Source: Purshia tridentata (Eukaryota > Streptophyta > Magnoliopsida > Rosales > Rosaceae). Taken from it: DNA of 26,575 bases. Position numbers and translations under genes: made by a program. Shown in pieces: positions 1-15,105 of this stretch. Every line of letters begins with the position of its first letter. Positions within the stretch are counted from its first letter, which is position 1. The notes beneath the pieces are model-generated. The model saw nothing but the letters and a program-made list of their open reading frames with translations. It did not search any database and was not told where the DNA came from. The stretch spans positions 1 to 26,575 of the forward strand of contig QANT01003449.1 in NCBI GenBank assembly GCA_003254885.1. Reading direction: 5' to 3'.

Positions 1-623
1 GCATGTTACTATATCCATTTATGTATATTCAATTCATGTTTTTAATAATTAATTCGACATAAAAATTAGTGATCCAACTTTTATAAAACAACATCTCTAT
101 TGTATATTAATCTGAATTTTAATGAACCCCCAACCCAAAATTGCTAAAATTTTGTAAACTCATGATGTGATCGAGAATGACTAATTACAGGAATGAATTA
201 TAACTTATTTTAATAAGGCCAATTTACACGCGTTTTTGCCTCTTCCTTTTTGTTTTTTGGTTTGTTGGTATTGCATAGTTAAAATTAAGGATCAAAATCC
301 TCTATTTGTATATATTAATTTAAAATCAATCGTTTAATTGTAGAAAAATTAAAAAATATTATATATTGTGGTGTGAGGCTTGAAATAAGGACTTATAAAT
401 ATATATATATATATATTATTAATACGTGGAATTAAGATTGAGCTATATAAAAATGTGATTGATTATATTATATAATTTGAAACACGTGTGCTGAAATTAT
501 AGGCCGCGGGCTATGATAGCATGGATGGAGAAAGAGGCAAAGAAGCCGTCGAGCCCGTGAAATAAATAAAGAGACCATTTGGTCAGTAGCTAGCCTATAA
601 ATAAATAAATAAATTGCCGTCGG

Positions 624-656
<33 letters not shown>

Positions 657-1745
657 GTGATTGCTTTTTGATCGATCAGAGTTCATGTTCTTTTCGACCA
701 ATCAGTGAATGCCATTTCATAAGAAAGATGTAGTATCTATTATTCATTCGTGTTTGTCATACGTACATGCATGTGGGGGCTTATGAATTATCATCATTAA
801 TTGTTGCTCAATTTAGGAAAGGGAATTAAATTAGAGGGGAAGTTGTTAACTAGAATTGTCACTCATGTGATGCATTGATTGTTTGTCTGTTTAATTAGTA
901 CGTAATTACAATGTTTGATCTTACTTAAGGAAAATGTAATTAGTATGGTGGAGATTAATTTATGAGTTTAGTACCTTTATCGTAGCAATATTTCCCATTT
1001 ATACAACATTCAAAGGACCTTCCCTTCTACGCCTTAATTGTATCTCATGATGACAGAGATACAGCTCTCTTAACAAAGTTACAAGTATTATATTCTTTCG
1101 TTAGATTAGGAGTATTAATTACCAAAAAAATTTGGATCTTTTTAAAATTAATCTAAAATAATGAAAAATATGGAAGAATGAGATAGATAAAATAAGTTAA
1201 GAGTTCAATATGTTTTAATGTAACAAAAAGTAAATTCAAGCTTCATTGGCCATATTACGGTGTGATAGTAATATAGACATCTAATTTAAATCAATTGACA
1301 ATGAATATGAATAAAGAGATTCAAAATTTTATAAGCACATATGTTAAGTTTTAGTTTTTCGATATGAAACATTACTCACATTACTCTCAAAGTACACAGT
1401 GGAATTACATTATTTTATTAGTAGCATAATTTTATTTTATTTTATTCAAACTTGACATGTAGCTAGCAAATTTTTATGTCAAGCTTGATTCCGTTACTGA
1501 GAAATTAACATCATGGGTTCAATAATGTGGAATATGTGAAGTTGGGGAATTTGTGATCAAATTTATATAAGAGCATAAATATATTCTCAAACTTGGACAT
1601 AATCACAATAATAGGTCGACCAAAAAGAAACATATCCATCCATTTCTTTGGCCCCTCATGCATATATAGGAATATTATATATACAACAGAAAGTATAAAC
1701 ACGTACGTAGTAGTGGTGGTCACCCTGCGATGCCTCTTTTCGATC
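1..1745. other. AT-rich intergenic DNA, no gene seen
   Basis: No open frame here has a recognisable protein family, splice structure or codon pattern. The stretch contains an AT microsatellite at about 399-416 and a GA microsatellite at 623-656. A promoter-like arrangement at 480-660 (a G-box-like CACGTG near 483, then CTATAAATAAATA near 595, then the GA tract) has no coding frame behind it. The sequence otherwise looks like ordinary plant intergenic DNA. Confidence 0.7.
623..656. repeat. GA/TC microsatellite
   Basis: A nearly pure run of GA dinucleotides, interrupted once by AAAG. It lies about 25 bases downstream of a TATA-like CTATAAATAAATA, the usual position of GA/CT tracts in plant 5' leaders. 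No coding frame follows, so it may be a plain microsatellite. Confidence 0.85.
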
Positions 1746-2773
1746 ATGAGTGTTCGGGGATAACACCCTCATTCGAGTCAACGGTCAACATTCTGAACAC
1801 ATGGGATCTCGGATTCGACTTCCGTCCCATGACCCATATCAATGGGCCATCGATACGACCTCATCGGATCGGATCATGCCGTCGGATCCGATCCGAACCA
1901 ATCATGTTGACTAATAGTCAGAAGCAGGATCTGCCAAATTCACTAGTATCTCGGATCGGATGCTGAGCTCGGATCGGAATGTGTCAAGCATCTTCCTTCG
2001 TCAGAACTCTATTTGATAGCTCTTCCGTCTTATTGTTCGGATCGGATTCGTATGTCTTCCGAGCCGAATAGTTCCTGGATATATTCAACTTTCTCACAGA
2101 TGTGTCACCACTGGAAGTCCCACTCGGATCGGAATGATCAACCTCCACTCGTATAATTCCGAGCCGAGCGCAAACTCAGATCGTAGTTATTGCACCTGAC
2201 ACTCCGAAGGTAAATCTATGCTTTGCATTTATGGCCTACCTGCTCTGCCTTGCTTTCCATTTAATGCATGCAACTTGCAGACATCCCTCTTGCATTAAAT
2301 GAAAGAACATGTCAGTAACTCAGTCTATCCTGCAAAACTTAGCCCTTAAAGACCTATGTTTAGCCATGATCATGCCTACTAGCCAGCCAAAATATCCCAA
2401 TCCCTTTGCCTATAAGTAAGAGCATAACCATAAGGCAAGGGGACACACAGAAATCTGAAAGAACTAGCCCAAGCTCTGGCAACACTTACCCAGAAATCTT
2501 ACCTCTTTTCCTTCATCTTCTTCCCAAGCTTTTGCTGTGTTCTTCAGCACTTTTTACATCCTCCTTCTTGCATTCTTCTGACTTTGCCATCGGAGTATCT
2601 CCGGCCGGTACCACACCGGTGCTCTTTTCCGTTCAGTGTGCAGGAAGAAATCGAGATAGCAACCGGTTGGCACGCTCGGATCATCTGCTCGTTCGCTCAA
2701 CTCGCCACGTCACCAACCATCCGCATTTAAGTTGTATGCAATAGCCCGAGCGGATTTTTGCATCAACAATGAG
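1746..2773 (+). mobile_element. Solo LTR with 5-bp target site duplication
   Basis: The element itself is 1751-2768 (1,018 bp). It begins TGTTCGGGG and ends GCATCAACA, so it has the canonical TG...CA ends with a 4-bp inverted repeat TGTT/AACA. It is flanked on both sides by ATGAG (1746-1750 and 2769-2773), a perfect 5-bp target site duplication of the kind made by LTR-retrotransposon integrase. No gag or pol frame, primer-binding site or second LTR lies between the duplications, so it is a solo LTR left by LTR-LTR recombination. A TATA-like TATAAGTA at 2411-2418 fits the end of U3 and gives + orientation. The left part is rich in CGGATCGGAT-type repeats and their inverse. It is more GC-rich than its surroundings. 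The superfamily (Ty3 or Ty1) cannot be told from an LTR alone. Confidence 0.88.
2411..2418 (+). promoter_or_regulatory. Putative TATA box of the solo LTR
   Basis: TATAAGTA lies about two thirds of the way through the LTR, the expected place for the retrotransposon promoter at the U3/R border. Transcription would begin about 30 bases further on and, with no internal region left, would read out into the flanking DNA. Position and motif only. Confidence 0.45.
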
Positions 2774-5622
2774 GTTGTTGTGTAGAAAATAAAAAAAGGA
2801 AAAAGTGACCAAATCATGAAAATTGCATTATCTGAAAGCGTCAGGTTTGTAACTAGCTATTGTCTGAACCCCATTAGAATTGGGAAGAACAAGACTAATC
2901 ATCTCCTTTGACTAATCAAAATGGTGGCGGCCGGTCTTTTATTGTAATTGTACATAGTGGCTGACATGTAAAGGCCAAAATATCTTCCATGGTATCATTG
3001 CTTACACGACCCGACCCAAATAACTGACACGATTTTGGCATGACTTCCGCCTACAGTTACAAACACCCAAACTTATTTAAAGAAGAAAATTTAAGAGATT
3101 GGAAAAGAAAAACCCTAAACTAAAAGTGACAACCATTTAACAGGCAAAGACAAGTGCATACTATTCGATGTTTCTTATTCTCTTTTATTCCTCTATATAA
3201 TATTCTTAGAATATCCCATACACTTGCTACATGTAGCCCACAATCCAAAAATTATATTTATTTTCATTTTGAAGTGTAACGACTTCAAATTGGATTGCCA
3301 ATAATTAATACTGAATTTTGTAAGCAATTATAGCAACACAACATAGATTCATTAGATTGGAATAACTAGGATTGAATGAGGACCCATACTTGCTTTTATA
3401 GCTTCAATTTTCTATACATGTTTAACTAATTAATACAATTGTTTATGCCACATTTTCTAATCACATCATTTACTCTCTTTTTTGATTGTTACATAATTTA
3501 CCTAATTAAATGAAATATACTTATATATATATATGAGTATATATATAGGATCGATCATGATGCCGAGTGGATGATAATTTAGGTCCAAGAAATGTTGTAA
3601 CGTGGGATCGAGGAGTTGAATAATTCAACCTCCTTAATTAGTGCTTAATTAGTCCCTAATCTATATATTTTGTATTGCATTCTATTAGTGAGGGCCACGC
3701 GCGCCTTATACTTAGGTGGGTTGGCTACTATATAATTTATAAATGTTGGTGATATAAGCCAGTACGTAAGCTAGGGCTTGTCCGAGTATGGTCTTTCAAT
3801 AGTATACCAATTTATATATGAATGCAATTAATATTTTAAATATATATGGCTTTGAATATTCAATCATACAATTAATTACATATATAATTCTTGTCTGTAG
3901 TAGTATTGACATCTGGGCATATGTTACAATGTCGCAATTAACAGGTGGCTGGCTCCAGATTATGCAGATTAGTAGTTGTACTTGTACTTTGGGTTATAGC
4001 CAGTCCCAGTTGATTATGTTGTCTATAGTGGAATAACTGTGGGAGAGACAATTGCATGCAGCTGCTTAATTGTGCAATGCAATACTATGTGTGCGCACCA
4101 ATTGTTGATTAATTATGTGTGGTGCATATGAATGCCACATATATATATATATGGTTCTATTCTAGTCTTCTAGAAGATCGACAAGACTTTTGAGAAGGTC
4201 TTGGAAAAGTTCGATTACTACTTTTAAGTCTTCTAATATTCAACTCATCTTGTCCTAATTAATTAAATCAAAATCGTTTAAGACACGCCCACATACGTGA
4301 ACAACAAAAAAATAGGAAACTAGTACAATTTAGGCTTTGTTTACTCCAATGGATTGTTGGATACAAACTACAAATTATTACAAACTAGCATTTTAGTTTT
4401 TTATTTATTGTTGGATACAAATTAGCTTTTATGTCCACTTGACCCCAAACATATATATATCCGAAAGCTGTTATCAACATGCACACCAACCACTCCAACA
4501 AAAATGAGTATAGGTACAAGGCTGAACCAGGAATTAACTGAGTAAAAATTTATAGTACGTACAATCATCCCATCCAAGTTTGAAGGACCAAGATATGGCC
4601 AAAAACAAAAAAGTGGTTCAATTTTTCAACCCATGCATAACGCTCACGAAATTGAACTGTCAATTATCATGAGTCATCACACAAAAAATCAAAGAAAAAC
4701 TTGAAACATATCAAATGTGAACGTAAAATCTTGTTGAAATGGACTTGCAATATTAAGGTGACCTAACAACAACATCAAAGGTCCAACACTCCAAGGTCCT
4801 TGTGGATAGAATTTGCGTTACACATCCACCAACCATGTATAAAAATAAAATAAAAATTTCCGTACATGGTACCATGCCATGGGATTTGAACAAGCGGAGC
4901 AACACTAATTTTATATTTTCTTTTTTGTTACCTCATCTGCCCAAACAGGATTTTAATTATGTCAAGGTTTTTAGTTCGAATGACACTCCAATTGGACCTA
5001 CACCTAATTTATCCTATTTTGATTTCTCTTTACAAGCAAATTTATGGGTAAATACATTATACAAATGTGGGAAGCCAAAGGAGTAAGTTGAAAGTTGCTT
5101 ATATATATATATATTATTTTTGTTTTCATCCTTTCTTTTATGATTGATGATAATGGATGATGATGATACATTATCATCATAGCTTATCCTCTTGTCTTGT
5201 GATATTGATTTGTATAATTGTGATGGGCAAAAATATTATGGTTGACTGTGCTTGGCTCTATAAAATATCATCATATAATACTAAAATAAGGTAGCAAAAA
5301 GTTCGAATTATTCTATAATAAGAGGATAAATTAGGGTTTAGGATAAATCCAATCTTATTATAATTCTATAACAATGTCATCCAATCTTATTATTATTCTA
5401 TAATAAGATCCTCAAATAAATATTTAAGTAAGGACTTCTTTTTCTCCATCGTTAGATCGACTGAGATATATTGAAATGTATTTCGCTCACCTTATATTTC
5501 AGTAGTTCATATCTAATCTAACGGCTGATAAACAAGTCTTTATTAGAGACTAATTCATTGTTTACTACAGTGTCATGCAAACTCTATTTCATATATTAAG
5601 GTCATAAAACTCATAATAAGAT
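2774..5622. other. Intergenic DNA, no gene seen
   Basis: Both strands were read and no protein family or exon chain was recognised. Open frames up to 94 codons (for example 4802-5086) have no recognisable content. The region holds AT microsatellites at about 3520-3545, 4138-4151 and 5100-5115, and a short direct duplication at 5349-5402. A stretch near 4330-4440 repeats the phrase 'gttggatacaaa' twice and could be part of a small decayed transposon, but no ends or target duplication were found. Confidence 0.65.
5349..5402. repeat. Short direct duplication (32-bp spacing)
   Basis: CCAATCTTATTATAATTCTATA at 5349-5370 is repeated as a near copy at 5381-5402 with one base changed. A related 'attctataataaga' occurs again at about 5310. 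This is local slippage-type duplication in AT-rich DNA upstream of the TADA promoter. Confidence 0.7.
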
Positions 5623-5760
5623 AGCCCAAGAGATTGGGCTAATTGGTTCAGAAATTATTGTTTCCAAAAGGCATTCAGCCCACCCAAGCCCACATTGGCT
5701 CCGATGGAGCCCACACATCCAAAATTCACTCAGCCCAGCCCAAATGAATGTTTGAGCCCA
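5623..5760 (+). promoter_or_regulatory. Cluster of site II (TGGGCY/AGCCCA) motifs upstream of TADA
   Basis: Eight copies of AGCCCA or its complement TGGGCT lie in 138 bp: 5623, 5635 (as TGGGCT), 5677, 5687, 5708, 5732, 5737 and 5755. Site II elements of this form are known from promoters of plant nuclear genes for ribosomal, mitochondrial and plastid proteins and are bound by TCP factors. They sit 320-455 bases upstream of the TADA start codon and about 130-260 bases upstream of an AT-rich TATA-like stretch at 5887-5893. This fits a housekeeping-type promoter for a gene expression factor. Confidence 0.6.
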
Positions 5761-6016
5761 GATATCGACCGAGGTTGTACCCAGTGAGTCAAGTCAACTC
5801 AATTCTGAAGCGCTCAATCAGTCGATGGCTTGATTCTGTTCTGCTCTATCGGAACGTATTAACAGTAACAGACCCACCAAAAAAAAATATATATGAAAGG
5901 AAGAGGAAAGATTCTCATCTTTATAGCAATCTGATCTACAGAAGCCACATCGTTTTCTTCACTCACAGCTTCACTTCCAAGAAGCCTCCAAATCCACATC
6001 TCAATTCGAAGGTAAG

Positions 6017-6042
6017 CCTCTTCCTCTTCCTCTTCCTCTTCC
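6017..6042 (+). repeat. CTCTTC hexamer repeat in the TADA leader
   Basis: Four tandem copies of CTCTTC lie 35-60 bases upstream of the TADA start codon and continue into a pyrimidine-rich CTCTCTCGCGCTCTCC stretch. Pyrimidine-rich tracts next to the start codon are common in plant 5' leaders. Just before it, GAAG-GTAAGC at about 6008-6016 looks like a splice donor, so a leader intron is possible, but no clear acceptor was found before the ATG. Confidence 0.6.
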
Positions 6043-6076
6043 GTCTCTCTCGCGCTCTCCCTCGTCGTAGCTAGAA

Positions 6077-11262
<5,186 letters not shown>

Positions 11263-12007
11263 GGGATGGTACAAAGTCCACAATTTCTTAAATTATATGT
11301 ACAAATCTATGTTCTATTTTTGTTTTTCACGTAGATAAAATTTATTTACATCTCTCTCTCTCGCGCGCGCGCACAAAGACAGTTGCCAATCTTTATTGCC
11401 AGAGGCGTCTACAAGTGAAAATGTTCATGATATCAGAATTAATGAACTAACATAGTCATAGTGGTAAATAACGATTGGTGCATCAATACCATAACTTGTA
11501 TCTGGTGGTGCAGTTGCACCAGCCACCGGTTCCAATTTTATGGGCCGCTAAAAATACAATTTGACACCACCAGTGAGATTGAGAGATCCATTAAATGAAT
11601 CAAACATAAATAAATAAATGCCTTGCGAAAAGGAGAGGAATCAGGGCCTTGCTTTCGAAAAGGAGTGATGGGTACAGCCTACCAGAGTTCAGGTTTGCTG
11701 TTAGGATCAACAAGCAACAATAGGGTAGGTGTAGGTGTCAACTATTTTCAATTGCTGTATGCATCATACATCCTTACACCGTTGTACATTCTTTTTGTGC
11801 CACGAGAATTTTGTTTAACAATTTTAAGAGCACCTTTTAAACAGGACCATCTAGGTGAGTCCGGGCTATCTTTATCATTAACAACCTGCTTCGCCAAATG
11901 ATTAGAAGAGAAGTACCCATCAGTGCATCAAATGAAAATTACATCTCTCCCTTCAACGCTACACCAAACGCTTATTTAATGCTGCATTTCGCCCTTCTCA
12001 AAACCCA
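11263..12007. other. TADA 3' flank and AGP upstream region
   Basis: This 745-bp spacer should hold the TADA 3' UTR and polyadenylation site and the promoter of the arabinogalactan protein gene, both read left to right. A TC/CG microsatellite lies at 11351-11372. No protein family was recognised in the 92-codon open frame at 11623-11901. No clear regulatory motif stands out apart from the TATA box just beyond the right edge. Confidence 0.6.
11351..11372. repeat. Compound TC / CG microsatellite
   Basis: Six TC units run directly into five CG units ending GCAC, about 90 bases after the TADA stop codon and so probably in its 3' UTR. Alternating CG is rare in this AT-rich, CpG-poor DNA and is a potential Z-DNA former. 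Confidence 0.8.
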
Positions 12008-12014
12008 TATATAA
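12008..12014 (+). promoter_or_regulatory. TATA box of the arabinogalactan protein gene
   Basis: TATATAA, in the context CCCATATATAACC, lies 37 bases upstream of the start codon. With the usual spacing of about 30 bases, transcription would start near 12040 and leave a very short leader of about 10 bases. A different upstream start is possible. Confidence 0.5.
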
Positions 12015-12050
12015 CCTCTATTTCTTCTTGTTAGCATCCATCTTTCAAAA

Positions 12051-13033
12051 ATGGCTTCAGTTTTGTTAGCTTTCGTTTTAATTTGTCTCAGCTTTCAACT
12101 ACTAGTCCTTACCAATGCACAAACACCCGCAGCTGCACCCTCTACTTTGCCAACTACTACGCCACCACCCACCACACCAACTGCACCGGCTACTTTACCG
12201 ACTACAACACCACCACCTTCTACTGCACCAACTGTAGCAACACAACCACCAGTAAATGCAGCAGCAACCCCACCCACAACTGTGCCTACATCATCGCCAC
12301 CATCCCCTAAAGTTGCACCGTCCACAAGCCCCACAGCCCCACCCCCACAACCACCAAAAAGTCCACCTGTCTCAACTCCATCGCAGCCACCTGCACTGCC
12401 ACCATCGCCACCTGTTTCACCACCCCCACCTGTTTCACCACCCCCATTGCCACCTCCTCTGCCAGCACCAATTCAAGCACCACCAGCATCAGCTCCTGTT
12501 AAAGAGACACCAGCACCAGCACCAGCTAAGGAAGCACCAGTGCCCTCGCCATCAAAAGCAACACCAGTACCGGCGCCAGCACCAGTTACTCTGCCACCAG
12601 CTCCAGCACCTGCGCTAGTGCCATCACCTGCACCTGCTCCAACCAAACACAAGAAGAGGAGGCACAAGCACAGGAGGCATCATCATGCACCAGCACCAGC
12701 ACCAACCGTCCCAAGCCCCCCGGCGCCTCCCACAGTGACAGATACAGAGGATACAGCACCAGCACCATCACCAATTTTGGATTTGGTAAAGAATTTAACC
12801 AGCTCTTACTTTGTATTCTTTTCTGAACTACTGAACAAAGAAAATAATATTTGCATGAACTGAGAACTCCAGTTTATTAATGTTGCTTTGACAGCATTCC
12901 ATTTTGTTAGATGACCCTTTTATTTTTTGTTTCATAGAATGGAGGAAATGCACTGCACCAGCAAGGAGGGAAGTCTAGAATGTGGGCCACAACTGGATTA
13001 GCTATTGCTATACTACTGGCGCTGACAAGCTAA
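12051..13033 (+). CDS. AGP19: Lysine-rich GPI-anchored arabinogalactan protein, AGP17/18/19 group
   Basis: Join 12051-12785, 12938-13033 gives 276 aa; the intron (152 bp) is GT-AG, phase 0. Residues 1-23 are a signal peptide (MASVLLAFVLIC... to NA-Q). Residues ~24-198 are almost entirely Pro, Ala, Thr and Ser, with AP, SP and TP dipeptides that plants hydroxylate and decorate with arabinogalactan, and some SPPPP extensin-like blocks near the middle. Residues 199-212 are the basic stretch KHKKRRHKHRRHHH, the mark of the lysine-rich classical AGPs. A second AP-rich segment follows. Exon 2 encodes NGGNALHQQ, a short basic spacer and the hydrophobic tail MWATTGLAIAILLALTS, a GPI-anchor signal cleaved in the ER. 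The mature protein would sit on the outer plasma-membrane face and in the wall. The AGP19 symbol rests on gene order next to TADA; the sequence alone fits AGP17 or AGP18 equally well. Confidence 0.9.
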
Positions 13034-13280
13034 AGCTCTTAGCAATCTTAGGTGATGAACTATGAATTTACGTTTATATTGCAAGAAGGTGATTTTTTTT
13101 CATATCTACAACCATAGATGTACGAATGAATAATGCAAAAGAGATGAATCAACAACATTATCATTTTTGTATTTACTACATGTTCAATATTTCAAGGGAG
13201 ATGAATTTTGTATTCCAAAAACCGCCAAGGATCTTATCAAAGAAGACAACTCAAAATAACATAATGAATTCAATGTCGAC
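13034..13280. other. Convergent 3' ends of the AGP and zinc-ribbon genes
   Basis: Only 247 bp separate the AGP stop codon (+) from the zinc-ribbon stop codon (-). Both 3' UTRs must lie here and may overlap, which would make the two transcripts partly antisense at their ends. AATGAATAATGC near 13124 and similar AT-rich signals could serve polyadenylation. No other feature was seen. Confidence 0.6.
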
Positions 13281-14361
13281 TTAAACTTTATCTGTATTTG
13301 TGTCTGCATCGATATCCTCCCTTAAGTCATACTCAACCACAAGGCCAAGATTATCAACTAATTTGTGATGCTGGAGGCACCCTGCACACTGATGAGAAGC
13401 ACAGATAATTGGTCAGATGAACCCCCTAAAATTTTTTTCTTACTTTTCAATTAAGAGAACTAGAAGCAACTTTTAATGACCAATAAACATAATCCTAAAA
13501 TTTATAGATGCAAGGTTTGTCTTCATCAAGAACAGACCACTACAAATCTTATATCAATCAACAAGAGTACATACCTGTACATAAATAAGTCCCCGCTCAT
13601 AGGCCAATCGATTCACGAGCCTATTTGTTCTTTCACCACACAAATTACAAGTAAATTTTACAAGCAAGCTTCTTCTTGGGAGTTTTAAGTCAATAGTAGA
13701 ATCCTGTCGTGGAAGGTATGCAGGAAACAGAACCAAGTTAAAGAAGACGGTAAACATTCAAGCAACAGCGAAATACACACATTGGTCTCGAACTTTCAGA
13801 AAATTTATTAATGATCTAATCAAGTCGCATATAAAAATCTTCAAATTAGACCAAAAGCAACAATTTTTTTTTTGGGGCAAATGACCAAAAGCAATATCAA
13901 TATGAAAAAGACGATGGTTCTAAAAATAAAACTAGAATTACATCATTATTGTACCGTATTATGGTCCCGTTCCAATTCTGCGTCCGTTTCAGAATTGCCA
14001 TTCATCAACCCAGAAACGGCCAGAACCTTGTAGGCACGCTTTGGTGCTACAGGTCTCGCATGGAAGATTCTTGAGCTGAAAACAAATTTTTAAGGAGTTA
14101 AAAGGCACAAAAAAGATATATAGTTTAAGAAAAAGAGAACTTGAAAGAAACTCAGATAAGGAAAAACCCACCCCAGAGAGGGTTTTGTCTTTGGGTTAAG
14201 TACCTGGGGAGGCTGATGATAGGGTTTGCCTTGGAAGCAGAAAAGGGTCTGAAACTGTTGGGAGACAAAAGGGATTTAATGAGTTTATGAGGGTTAGTTG
14301 TGGAATAAGATACAGAAGGAAGGGCGGGAGAGAAATGGCTGGCAGTTGGTGTTGCTGCCAT
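13281..14361 (-). CDS. DNL/Zim17-type zinc-ribbon protein, organelle-targeted
   Basis: On the minus strand the exons are 14361-14204, 14075-13955, 13703-13575 and 13388-13281 (171 aa, phases fit, all introns GT-AG). The zinc ribbon spans residues ~107-155: CNLC (Cys112, Cys115), then ERTNRLVNRLAYERG, then CAGC (Cys137, Cys140) and the family signature VDNLG. Two CXXC pairs plus DNL identify the Zim17/Tim15/Hep1 family, whose members keep organellar Hsp70 soluble and active. Residues 1-~60 are rich in Ser, Thr, Pro and basic residues with almost no acid (MAATPTASHFSPALPSVSYS), a typical plastid transit peptide; mitochondrial targeting is possible. The second CXXC pair begins exactly at exon 4. 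After the ribbon comes a short acidic tail. Its neighbour upstream is divergent only from nothing: PHO1 ends 745 bp away on the same strand. The likely Arabidopsis counterpart is At1g68730. Confidence 0.9.
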
Positions 14362-14448
14362 GGCTGCGCGACTCTGTAGACTGTCGTAGTAAGAATGAAG
14401 TTGATCCTATTTAGCTCTGCTTATTTTACTTTTTTTTTTATTTGCCTT

Positions 14449-14520
14449 TGGGCCCTTTTGAGTTTTTTCTTGGTTTAACTGGGCTCAAAGGCCCAAAAGT
14501 AGTAGACTACCACTGGCCCA
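14449..14520 (-). promoter_or_regulatory. Site II-like motif cluster upstream of the zinc-ribbon gene
   Basis: TGGGCC (14449), TGGGCT (14480), GGCCCA (14490) and GGCCCA (14515) lie 88-160 bases upstream of the start codon at 14361. TGGGCY motifs are typical of nuclear genes for organelle and translation proteins, and the same kind of cluster is seen upstream of TADA in this window. Confidence 0.5.
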
Positions 14521-15105
14521 CGTAACAGGGCCTTGCAAACCCAACTATATCATAAAGAGTGGAACCGCAGGGGATCCTCAAGAACTGTTACTGTATATGC
14601 ACAACTCAATAGCCAAGGGCCCAAGACTAGATTTCCATGATAAATTGGAGTACTGGTAATTCTGTTCAGTCATTATTGGTAACATGTACATTTTTCATTT
14701 TGGCTTTTTCCTTCTCCTTTTTCTGGGATATGTTATATAATTCTGGGTTATTGGTAACATGTACATTTTTCCTTTTGGCTTTTTCCTTCACTTTTTCTGG
14801 GCCTTCTCTTGTTTGGTGGCCTTCTCAACATTTTGTGGCTCCAAGGAAACATGCATGGATAGAAGGTATCACAGTATACTATTGTATTTGCACTTTGCAT
14901 CATTTTCTTTCCATTTCATTGATGAAGAAATTTTTTGTATACAAGTCTGAACAAATGTTCCCAACAATCTATGCCCCGAACAAAAAGAGATACGTTAATG
15001 TGTTGTTCCATCAACTTGATTGAGCTCAACAAGGTTCCTCTTGGAAACATTTGTTCTGAAAACACCCCGCATCGAATTCTATGTCCAACTGTTGCCAATG
15101 GGGCA
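14521..15105. other. Spacer between PHO1 3' end and the zinc-ribbon promoter
   Basis: Both neighbours read right to left, so this segment holds the PHO1 3' UTR and the distal promoter of the zinc-ribbon gene. It contains the tandem duplication at 14673-14801. Short open frames on both strands near 14640-15180 partly overlap the last PHO1 exon and have no family content. Confidence 0.55.
14673..14801. repeat. Imperfect ~55-bp direct repeat, 75-bp period
   Basis: TTATTGGTAACATGTACATT begins at 14673 and again at 14748. Each copy continues through a TTTTGGCTTTTTCCTTC segment to TTTTTCTGGG, with two or three base differences and a one-base length change. A 20-bp non-repeated spacer lies between. 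It has no coding role. Confidence 0.85.

Noticed and set aside
1790..2200. GGATCGGAT repeats as a satellite or CRISPR-like array
   Set aside because: Spacing is irregular, units occur in both orientations, and the block lies inside an LTR with defined ends.
2406..2744. 112-codon open frame
   Set aside because: It lies wholly inside the solo LTR and begins just before the LTR TATA box, so it is leader-type LTR sequence and not a gene.
4950..5000. tRNA-like AGTTCGAATGACACTCC
   Set aside because: It resembles a T-loop only; no matching acceptor, D or anticodon stems were found.
5748..6074. 108-codon open frame just before TADA
   Set aside because: It runs through the presumed promoter, TATA-like stretch and CT-rich leader. 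It has no protein family content and ends just before the TADA ATG; most of it is probably not transcribed.
12083..12774. Several open frames on both strands over the AGP gene
   Set aside because: They are shadows of a repetitive proline-rich coding sequence: Gly/Val-rich antisense and His/Gln-rich alternative frames are what CCA/GCA/ACA repeats produce.
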